Part shown: piece by piece, positions 1-4,898 of the stretch
Layout of the letters: every line of letters begins with the position of its first letter
How positions within the stretch are numbered: position 1 is the first letter of the stretch
Source: Eudoraea sp.
GTDB taxonomy: Bacteria; Bacteroidota; Bacteroidia; Flavobacteriales; Flavobacteriaceae
NCBI GenBank assembly: GCA_013042125.1
Contig: JABDQS010000264.1
Span: 1-5,215, forward strand
DNA: 5,215 nucleotides
Reading direction: 5' to 3'
The notes under the pieces: generated by a model
The model's input: only the letters and a program-made list of their open reading frames with translations
Database searches by the model: none
What the model was told of the DNA's origin: nothing
Position numbers and translations under genes: made by a program

Positions 1-440
1 TTCTGGTATCGCAACAGGTATACCAGGAACAGAAAGAGTGTACCTAACATGAGAGCACCCTCATATTCCTGCAGTACCCCATCGAAGTAAATAAAAAAGA
101 AGAATAATATTGAAGCCACCATCATTACGGGCCAATCCGTAACGTAAAAGGCTTTACGAACATCTATTGGTCCAATCATTAAAATGATCCCCAGCACCAG
201 GCCAAGGTTTGCGATATTAGATCCTATGACATTGCCCAGCGCAAGATCCGGAAAACCATCTAAAGCTGCTCGGACACTTACAATCAATTCCGGTGCGGAA
301 GTAGCAAAAGATACAACGGTCATCCCAACAATAATTCTGGGAATATTAAGCTGTAGCGATAGTGCCACAGCCGATTTTAAAAGCCAATTGCCTCCTGCAA
401 TCAAAAGAAGTAAACCAAGTAAGATGAATAAAACATTCAA
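1..440 (-). CDS. Sodium/calcium antiporter (CaCA family, YrbG-like), N-terminal part, cut by window edge
   Basis: This is an inner-membrane cation antiporter of the Ca2+:cation antiporter family, exchanging Na+ for Ca2+. The visible 146 residues are mostly hydrophobic helices and contain the first alpha repeat. With the TTG at 440-438 as residue 1, the core motif TSAPE is at 47-51 and GSNIAN at 73-78. These correspond to the ion-binding TM2/TM3 residues of archaeal NCX (Thr, Ser, Glu, then Ser and Asn). The usual Gly before TSAPE is Ala here. The C-terminal half, with the second alpha repeat, lies beyond position 1. The start is uncertain: there is no in-frame ATG between the upstream stop (TAA near 497-495) and the first helix. 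TTG at 440 gives a normal N-terminus for the family. An ATG at 475-473 would join this frame only with one extra base. The gene is divergent from the bla-like operon and shares its upstream region. Family call is firm; the start is not. Confidence 0.9.
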   Translation of the reverse strand, partial: MNVLFILLGLLLLIAGGNWLLKSAVALSLQLNIPRIIVGMTVVSFATSAPELIVSVRAALDGFPDLALGNVIGSNIANLGLVLGIILMIGPIDVRKAFYVTDWPVMMVASILFFFFIYFDGVLQEYEGALMLGTLFLFLVYLLRYQ

Positions 441-507
441 AAGGAAAGGAGTTTCGTTAAAAATACTACGCTCATGTAAATATGTAGCTAAAATTTAAAA
501 ATGATAA

Positions 508-567
508 AACTGGTTTTATAGTTTTTTAACTATTTTTTTAGTTTTATAACTACATTTTTAGTTTATA
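508..567. promoter_or_regulatory. Three tandem 20-bp units with AACT...AGTT dyads; candidate BlaI-type operator array
   Basis: Three units start at 508, 528 and 548 with no gap between them. Each begins with a 16-bp dyad: AACTGGTTTTATAGTT (508-523), AACTATTTTTTTAGTT (528-543) and AACTACATTTTTAGTT (548-563). Units 2 and 3 have perfect AACTA/TAGTT arms around 6 bp; unit 1 keeps AACT/AGTT. The 20-bp period puts the dyads on nearly the same helix face, as expected for cooperative dimers. The array ends at the -7 box of the downstream operon, so bound protein would cover the -33 region. Geometry and sequence, especially unit 3, resemble the staphylococcal BlaI/MecI boxes as I remember them (TACTACA...TGTAGTA type), and the operon encodes a BlaI-family repressor. 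The repeats are seen directly; the regulator assignment is inferred. Confidence 0.72.
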
Positions 568-571
568 TTTG
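564..571 (+). promoter_or_regulatory. Candidate -7 promoter box (TATATTTG) of the hydrolase-repressor-peptidase operon
   Basis: TATATTTG fits the Bacteroidetes sigma-A -7 consensus TAnnTTTG exactly and lies 51 nt before the ATG at 623. A good -33 TTTG is missing. The nearest stretch, TTTTA at about 542-546, has acceptable spacing but poor sequence and lies between dyads 2 and 3. Transcription would start near 577-580. Confidence 0.6.
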
Positions 572-580
572 GTCAACCAT

Positions 581-595
581 ATTGGCTAAGCCAAT
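581..595. repeat. 15-bp perfect palindrome in the presumed 5' leader
   Basis: ATTGGCT-A-AGCCAAT has 7-bp perfect arms around a single A. It sits just downstream of the expected transcription start and is more GC-rich than its surroundings. It could be a second protein site at the start of the transcript, or an RNA hairpin with 5-bp stem and 5-nt loop. It differs in sequence from the AACT...AGTT dyads, so a different regulator would be expected. Confidence 0.5.
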
Positions 596-622
596 GCTAT
601 TTTTTCACCTAATGCTACTAAT

Positions 623-2059
623 ATGAAGAATGTATTTTTTATCAGTTTATTGTTCTCCGTGCTCATAGCTGCATGTAGTGATAAAAAGAAGCAGTCAAAT
701 TCCGCCCAATTGAAGGACCCAAAATTAATGGCCTTTGAAGCACAAATTGAACCAATTGTCAATTCTTATATAGATCTGGGAATATTCTCCGGGGTTGTAC
801 TTGTTGCCAAAGATGGTAATCCGATATTTCATGAGGCATATGGGATCATGAATAGAAACACCAATCAAAAAGTTGCAAAAAATACACTCTTTGATATTGG
901 TTCTATGAACAAAACCTTCACATCAATAGTCATAAAACAACTGGCTATGGAAGGGAAATTATCTCTCACTGACCATCTTACAGACTATATTCCAGGCTTT
1001 ACCGATCCGCGTGCCAAAGAAATAACCATTTCTCATTTATTGGAACATCAGTCGGGCTTTGGCGACTATCACCATTCAGGATATTTCGATCTTCCATTAT
1101 CAGATCGCAAACTCGGAGCCATCATAGAAAGAGCCAAAGACAATTCATTAGACTTTGATCCGGGAACAGAACAGTCTTATTCCAATTTGGGATATGTGAT
1201 CTTGGGAGGTGTTATTGAAGCAGTCAGTGGCAACTCTTATTTTGACAATGTTCAAAAAAGAATCGTTGATCGTCTAAAATTAAATGAAACCTATCTTAAT
1301 GATTTTCGAGGCCTGGAAGATCGAATCGCAATTGGGTACTATTATACCCCTCTTGGTTTTATAGAAGAATCTATTCCAATACAAGATGTACCAAATCCTG
1401 ATGGGGGCTTCCTTTCAACCACAGAAAATATCATGAGATTTTACAGATCCTATTATTATGAGGATATCTTACTATCCGATAAAACGAAAGAAACCGATCC
1501 ATTTTTCAACTATCTAAAAGAAATACCAGAGGGTGGGGCAATAGGAGCCGCCGGAGGTTTTGAAGGATTCAACTCCAGCCTTTTACAGGTCATTAATGAT
1601 GACCTTACTATTATCGTGTTTGCCAATATGGACGAACCTGTTGCTGAACGTATTGCATCTGATATTCTGTCTACTTACAGGGGAGAAAATCCAGATAAAC
1701 CCCAATTGCCTGCTGTACAGAATATAAGAGTGCATTTTGAAAAGCATGGTATAGACTATATTAAGGAACATTTCGATGAACTTACGGTTAATTTCCACCC
1801 AACCGATCCAAAGGACCTTATTTTAAATACGCTGGGGTATGCATATCTTTACTCAAAACAGGATACTGACGGCGCCCTCTCGTTATTTAAGTTAAATACA
1901 GACCTTTTTCCAGATATAGCAAATTGTTGGGATAGTTATGGCGAGGCACTTAGAAAAAAGGGCGATGATTCCGCCGCAATAAAGGCCTATGGAAAAGCAT
2001 TGGAAATACGACCAGATTTAGAATCAGCCATAACGGCCTTAAACGAGTTAAAAAAATAA
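623..2059 (+). CDS. Lipoprotein serine hydrolase (beta-lactamase/PBP fold, class C-like) with C-terminal TPR region
   Basis: The 478-aa protein starts with a lipoprotein signal peptide: MKN, a hydrophobic stretch, then lipobox I15-A-A-C18. The mature form should be lipid-anchored in the envelope. Residues about 40-350 form a serine beta-lactamase/penicillin-binding-protein fold. The nucleophile motif SMNK is at 94-97, YSN at 186-188, and a PDGGFLST segment at 259-266. The third motif, usually KTG or HxG, appears as A-A-G at 309-311 in GAAGGFEGFNS, so the Lys/His position is Ala. This fold includes beta-lactamases, D-Ala-D-Ala peptidases and esterases, and I cannot choose among them. Residues about 395-475 are TPR-like helical repeats (NTLGYAYLY..., WDSYGEALRKKGD..., KAYGKALEIRPD), a known tail on Bacteroidetes serine hydrolases. 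It is the first gene of the operon and ends 5 nt before the repressor. There is no clear Shine-Dalgarno, as is common in this phylum. The hydrolase-fold call is firm; the substrate is unknown. Confidence 0.93.
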   Translation: MKNVFFISLLFSVLIAACSDKKKQSNSAQLKDPKLMAFEAQIEPIVNSYIDLGIFSGVVLVAKDGNPIFHEAYGIMNRNTNQKVAKNTLFDIGSMNKTFTSIVIKQLAMEGKLSLTDHLTDYIPGFTDPRAKEITISHLLEHQSGFGDYHHSGYFDLPLSDRKLGAIIERAKDNSLDFDPGTEQSYSNLGYVILGGVIEAVSGNSYFDNVQKRIVDRLKLNETYLNDFRGLEDRIAIGYYYTPLGFIEESIPIQDVPNPDGGFLSTTENIMRFYRSYYYEDILLSDKTKETDPFFNYLKEIPEGGAIGAAGGFEGFNSSLLQVINDDLTIIVFANMDEPVAERIASDILSTYRGENPDKPQLPAVQNIRVHFEKHGIDYIKEHFDELTVNFHPTDPKDLILNTLGYAYLYSKQDTDGALSLFKLNTDLFPDIANCWDSYGEALRKKGDDSAAIKAYGKALEIRPDLESAITALNELKK

Positions 2060-2064
2060 AAGAA

Positions 2065-2427
2065 ATGATACAAAAGTTAACAAACAAGGAGGAAGAGATC
2101 ATGAAGATCTTATGGCGGCTGGAAAAGGCATTTGTGAAGGAGATCCTTGCAGAGATGAAGGAAGACAAGCCACATTATAATACCCTTTCTACCATTGTAC
2201 GAAATCTGGAAGACAAGAAGTACGTTAGCCATGAAGCTTTTGGCAACACGCATCAGTATTATCCGCTTATCACTAAAGAAGCTTATAGAAAACAGTTTGT
2301 AAATGCTACTATAGCCGACTTTTATGACAATTCATATAAAAGTCTGGTATCTTTCTTTGCGAAGGAAGAAAAGATATCGGTAAAAGAGTTAAAGGAGATC
2401 ATTGAACTTATCGAAAAGCAAAAGTAA
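2065..2427 (+). CDS. BlaI/MecI/CopY-family winged-helix transcriptional repressor
   Basis: At 120 residues this is the normal family length. The N-terminal winged helix opens with LTNKEEEIMKILW (5-17), the typical family start, followed by the recognition helix region YNTLSTIVRNLEDKKYV (38-54). The C-terminal dimerisation part holds SLVSFFAKEEKIS (93-105). By my alignment, F97-F98 matches the Asn-Phe bond (N101-F102) cleaved in staphylococcal BlaI. Proteins of this family bind dyad operators as dimers and are inactivated by a partner M56 protease. Here that partner follows directly with a 1-nt overlap. The array at 508-567 is the likely operator, giving autoregulation. The ATG at 2065 is chosen because it keeps the conserved LTxxEE segment. 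A later in-frame ATG at 2101 has AAGGAGG at 2087-2093 before it but would remove helix 1. Confidence 0.93.
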   Translation: MIQKLTNKEEEIMKILWRLEKAFVKEILAEMKEDKPHYNTLSTIVRNLEDKKYVSHEAFGNTHQYYPLITKEAYRKQFVNATIADFYDNSYKSLVSFFAKEEKISVKELKEIIELIEKQK

Positions 2428-4253
2428 TGGAAACAGTATTTGAATACATTTTGAAATCGTCCGGGATCCTGGGTATATTCTATGCTGTATATCTCTTATT
2501 CCTGCAAAAGGAAACGCTTTTTAAAGAAAACAGGCGTTTTTTACTTTTTGGTATTTTCTGTGCGCTGCTGTGTCCGTTTCTTACAATCCCGGTTTACATA
2601 GAAATGGTGCCCACTTCATTTACCCAATTTACATCTGCCTCGGAATCCCTGCCAGGAACTATTGAAAAACCAGGATTAGATCCCTGGATGATTGCCACAG
2701 CAATTTATATCACGGGAATGTTCTTTCTAATAGGTCGACTCGGGCTTCAAGTATTCTCTTTGCGTTCTGTACTGGTACATTCGGTCAAAAAAACGAAACG
2801 TGGAGGCCTCGTTTACATTGAAACGTCAAGAAAAATTGCGCCTTTTTCATTCTTCCATTATATCGTATACAATCCTTCCCTGTATAGCGAAGCCGAATTG
2901 GAGGCTATCTTAGCGCATGAAAGAGCCCATTGTTCTCAGAAACATTCTTTGGATATCCTAATAAGTCATCTGGTAACCGTGGTATTATGGATCAATCCCC
3001 TTAGTTTTTTATACCGCAATACCGTTAGGCAGAATCTGGAATTCCTGGCAGATGCCAGTGCCACCACTACCCTCCCCTCTTTGAAAAATTATCAATATGC
3101 GCTATTAAAAGTTTCAGGGCATGAGTTGCCCATACCAATCGTCAATCAATTTTATAATTCATTAATCAAAAAACGAATCGTCATGTTACAAAAATCACAA
3201 TCTAAGAAAGTAAATATGTTGAAGTATATGTTGGTAATACCGGCTCTTGCACTATTCCTCTTCAGTTTTAACACCAAAGAGATCTATGTACCAGCCATAG
3301 CTACAACTGAACTTAATTGGCTCGCCCCGGATTCTGACAAAAAGATAGAGTTCAGGATCACCAAGGACACTTCGGATGAAGAATTGCTAAAAATAAAGCA
3401 GGATATGGCCAAAGAGGGAGTAGATTTTTCCTATACCGTGGTACGCAATGAAAATAGAGAGATCATTGACCTTTCTGTAGATATGAATGCCACTCCTGAA
3501 AAAGGGAAGCAATTCAAAGGCTCTTCCAGTTTTGATAATGACGGGAAACCCATAGATCCGGTTACCATAGTCTTTGATCCGGAAGGCACCCTGATGTTCA
3601 TGGGCGGAGAAGACAAGGAAATGGAGTTTGATTCACAATCTAAGGGTACAAAGATGAGATGGGTGATGGAGAAGGATGAGGAAATAAGTGATGAAATGTT
3701 GGAGCAAATGGAGGAAGAAGGTATTGTAATCATTTCTGTAACAGAAGAAGAGGAAGAAACTACCGATGAAGAAGGGAATGTCACCAAAAGAATTAGAATA
3801 AAGAAAGGCGGAGATGATGAGGATGGAGAACGTGTCATTGTAAAAAGGATGAAAGGTGATGATGATGTAAAGATCATTACGAAGAAAATTGTGATCCGTG
3901 ATGGAGAAGAGGAAATGGAAATCCATGAAGGAGAAGAACATGAAAAACACATTAAGGTCATTAAATCTCAAGGTGGGAAAGGCAAGAATGTATTTATCAT
4001 GAAAGATTCGGATAATAAAGAGGATATTGAGATCATTGAAGGCGATGATGAGGCATTTTTCTTTCTGGATTCGGAAAAAGGTGAAAAGCCTCTTTATATA
4101 ATTGATGGAAAAGTGGTAAAAGAAAAAGAGTTTAAATCACTTTCACCAAAAGAAATTGCAACTATAAATGTCTGGAAAGGCGATAAAGCAGTTGAGAAAT
4201 ACGGAAAAAAAGCTAAAGACGGAGTGGTAGAAATTACTACAAAAAAGAATTGA
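2427..4253 (+). CDS. BlaR1-like M56 membrane metallopeptidase with acidic periplasmic region and TonB-plug-like C-terminus
   Basis: The 608-aa protein follows the BlaR1 plan. Three N-terminal membrane helices lie at about 8-26, 37-58 and 86-109. The cytoplasmic zinc-protease domain has the SPF-like gate APFSFFHYIVYN (138-149), HERAH at 164-168 and the downstream glutamate in NLEFLAD (E205, D209). A fourth helix is at about 264-282. The remainder (283-608) should be periplasmic. BlaR1 carries a penicillin-binding sensor there; this protein does not. It has a segment around 305-390 (ITKDTSDEELLKIK..., VVRNENREI) of a type I recall from Bacteroidetes M56 proteins. Next comes a highly charged region, with 23 Asp/Glu in residues 395-450. 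It continues as short strands separated by charged turns to about 550. Residues 552-608 resemble a TonB-receptor plug motif: PLYIIDGK, INVWKGDKAVEKYG, DGVVEITTK. Its likely role is to cleave the BlaI-type repressor when an envelope signal arrives. The start overlaps the repressor stop (TAATG), suggesting translational coupling. The signal sensed is unknown. Confidence 0.92.
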   Translation: METVFEYILKSSGILGIFYAVYLLFLQKETLFKENRRFLLFGIFCALLCPFLTIPVYIEMVPTSFTQFTSASESLPGTIEKPGLDPWMIATAIYITGMFFLIGRLGLQVFSLRSVLVHSVKKTKRGGLVYIETSRKIAPFSFFHYIVYNPSLYSEAELEAILAHERAHCSQKHSLDILISHLVTVVLWINPLSFLYRNTVRQNLEFLADASATTTLPSLKNYQYALLKVSGHELPIPIVNQFYNSLIKKRIVMLQKSQSKKVNMLKYMLVIPALALFLFSFNTKEIYVPAIATTELNWLAPDSDKKIEFRITKDTSDEELLKIKQDMAKEGVDFSYTVVRNENREIIDLSVDMNATPEKGKQFKGSSSFDNDGKPIDPVTIVFDPEGTLMFMGGEDKEMEFDSQSKGTKMRWVMEKDEEISDEMLEQMEEEGIVIISVTEEEEETTDEEGNVTKRIRIKKGGDDEDGERVIVKRMKGDDDVKIITKKIVIRDGEEEMEIHEGEEHEKHIKVIKSQGGKGKNVFIMKDSDNKEDIEIIEGDDEAFFFLDSEKGEKPLYIIDGKVVKEKEFKSLSPKEIATINVWKGDKAVEKYGKKAKDGVVEITTKKN

Positions 4254-4282
4254 GCTTAAAAACAACCAACAACCACCTTAGG

Positions 4283-4314
4283 AAAACCGACCAGCTGCCT
4301 GGTCGGTTTTTTTT
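4283..4314 (+). terminator. Strong intrinsic terminator closing the operon
   Basis: Perfect 12-bp arms (AAAACCGACCAG at 4283-4294, CTGGTCGGTTTT at 4299-4310) enclose a CTGC tetraloop. A run of eight T follows from 4307 to 4314. It starts 30 nt after the M56 stop codon and should end the three-gene transcript. Confidence 0.93.
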
Positions 4315-4333
4315 GCTGTAAATGATGAAATCG

Positions 4334-4384
4334 TCAGAAAAAGGTGTTTTTAAAGCATTTTTTGTCTACAAATCAGAAAAAGGT
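4334..4384. repeat. Pair of 12-bp direct repeats TCAGAAAAAGGT, 39 bp apart
   Basis: TCAGAAAAAGGT occurs at 4334-4345 and again, identical, at 4373-4384. The 39-bp offset is a multiple of three, so both copies read SEKG in the short ORF at 4322-4426. The pair may mark a small duplication, two binding sites, or chance in A-rich DNA. Confidence 0.45.
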
Positions 4385-4420
4385 CGTAAAAGTACCCTAC
4401 AATTATTACAGTATGAAATA

Positions 4421-4449
4421 TTTTAATAGATATTAAATTACTATTAAAA
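4421..4449. repeat. AT-rich inverted repeat with 9-bp perfect arms
   Basis: TTTTAATAG (4421-4429) and CTATTAAAA (4441-4449) are exact reverse complements around an 11-bp spacer. It is the first of three dyads upstream of the TAATTTTG box at 4492. It could be an operator; base composition makes a chance match more likely than usual. Confidence 0.4.
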
Positions 4450-4475
4450 ACTACGTTGTAGACTCAAAGTTTTAA

Positions 4476-4499
4476 TATGATACTATTATCATAATTTTG
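4476..4499 (+). promoter_or_regulatory. Dyad TATGATA-CTAT-TATCATA running into a TAATTTTG -7 box
   Basis: A perfect 7-bp inverted repeat (4476-4482 and 4487-4493) overlaps the start of TAATTTTG (4492-4499), an exact TAnnTTTG match. The arrangement, a dyad against the -7 box, parallels the one before the bla-like operon but with a different sequence. The -33 region (about 4469-4473, GTTTT) is weak. A second exact TAATTTTG is at 4525-4532 without a good -33. Either could drive the short genes downstream. Confidence 0.42.
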
Positions 4500-4620
4500 C
4501 TTACATAATTGTATTTAATTTTATTAATTTTGATCCTTTTCTTTGGAGCGATAAAGGTGCTTTTCTATCTTCCCGGAGTATAAAAAAACAAAAGACTTCA
4601 ACCTTTTAAAATAACACACT

Positions 4621-4683
4621 ATGATCGCATTAGTTAAAATACTGCTTCAGGTATTCTTCCTGTTAATTAGCATTCTTCTATGA
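4621..4683 (+). CDS. Possible 20-residue hydrophobic small membrane peptide
   Basis: ATG to TGA encodes MIALVKILLQVFFLLISILL, one lysine and one glutamine in an otherwise hydrophobic run long enough for one membrane span. It lies downstream of two -7 boxes and 62 nt before the next gene. No Shine-Dalgarno precedes it (AATAACACACT), which is not unusual for this phylum. I do not recognise it. It could be a small membrane protein, a leader peptide for the gene at 4746, or a chance ORF in AT-rich DNA. The absence of any polar segment favours a real membrane peptide, but length alone cannot settle it. Confidence 0.33.
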   Translation: MIALVKILLQVFFLLISILL

Positions 4684-4700
4684 AGAAAGATTTTTGAAAA

Positions 4701-4741
4701 TAGGTTTTTGAGTTAGAAATAGGTCAGAATACCTACTTTTG
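4701..4741 (+). promoter_or_regulatory. TAGGT repeats and dyad beside a TACTTTTG box, just before the 50-aa gene
   Basis: TAGGT occurs at 4701-4705 and 4720-4724. The second copy pairs with ACCTA at 4731-4735 as a 5-6-5 dyad. TACTTTTG (4734-4741) matches TAnnTTTG, with TTTG at 4707-4710 about 3 bp further away than usual for a -33. A promoter here would give a nearly leaderless mRNA for the ATG at 4746, so the box may be coincidental and the dyad could act on transcripts from upstream. Confidence 0.3.
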
Positions 4742-4745
4742 AAAC

Positions 4746-4898
4746 ATGGGAAAGATGATATTTAAGATACTGGCCAAAATCAACAAATTAGTACTTCCAT
4801 CGTTTTCTAAAAGACGATTAGACCTTTCCAGGGCGAGTAGTGTTCAAATGGCTCTTATAGGCTGGAGGTACTATATCACCACCAGGGCATTAGATTAG
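4746..4898 (+). CDS. Small basic 50-aa protein, conserved flavobacterial type
   Basis: The ORF encodes 50 residues: an amphipathic start (MGKMIFKILAKINKLVLPSF), a basic patch SKRRLDLSRA at 21-30, and a C-terminal half with MALIGWRYYITTRALD at 35-50. I recall similar proteins of about 50 residues in Flavobacteriaceae, sharing the LPSFSK...LDL and IGWRYYVT patterns and sometimes carrying doubtful automatic names such as SsrA-binding protein. That is memory, not a search. It is far too short to be SmpB. There is no signal peptide or clear transmembrane helix; the basic charge would suit nucleic-acid or membrane-surface binding, which is a guess. There is no Shine-Dalgarno. Its TAG at 4896-4898 overlaps the apt stop on the other strand. 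Function unknown. Confidence 0.72.
   Translation: MGKMIFKILAKINKLVLPSFSKRRLDLSRASSVQMALIGWRYYITTRALD

Larger units (their letters stand above)
4315..4620. other. AT-rich intergenic region with repeats and candidate promoters, no convincing gene
   Basis: Between the terminator and the first possible small ORF I see no supported gene. A 34-codon ORF at 4322-4426 starts 8 nt after the terminator T-run, with no room for a promoter, and has no recognisable features. The stretch holds a 12-bp direct repeat, three inverted repeats between 4421 and 4493, and two TAATTTTG boxes. These read best as the control region of the short genes downstream. The 90 nt from 4533 to 4620 could be a leader; AAAGGT (4553-4558) and ACCTTT (4601-4606) are complementary, but I see no strong fold. 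Confidence 0.6.

Noticed and set aside
184..498. 104-codon plus-strand ORF over the antiporter
   Set aside because: It lies opposite the clear CaCA alpha-repeat coding frame and its protein has no family features.
508..567. CRISPR array or tandem microsatellite reading of the three 20-bp units
   Set aside because: There are no unique spacers of CRISPR size and no cas genes; the conserved positions form a dyad within each unit, which fits operators better.
623..2059. Acquired beta-lactamase resistance gene
   Set aside because: The sequence has the general fold but also a TPR tail and an altered third motif, and there are no mobile-element signs nearby, so calling it a resistance enzyme is not supported.
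1583..2168. Minus-strand ORFs of 71 and 72 codons within the hydrolase and repressor genes
   Set aside because: Both are opposite well-supported coding sequence and show no recognisable protein features.
3431..3971. Long minus-strand ORFs (176 and 112 codons), Ser/Phe-rich
   Set aside because: They are the complement of the GAA/GAT-rich acidic region of the M56 gene, where few antisense stops occur; low-complexity composition and no start context.
4322..4426. 34-codon ORF with two in-frame SEKG repeats after the terminator
   Set aside because: It starts 8 nt after the terminator T-run with no promoter space or ribosome site; the repeat is better noted as DNA.
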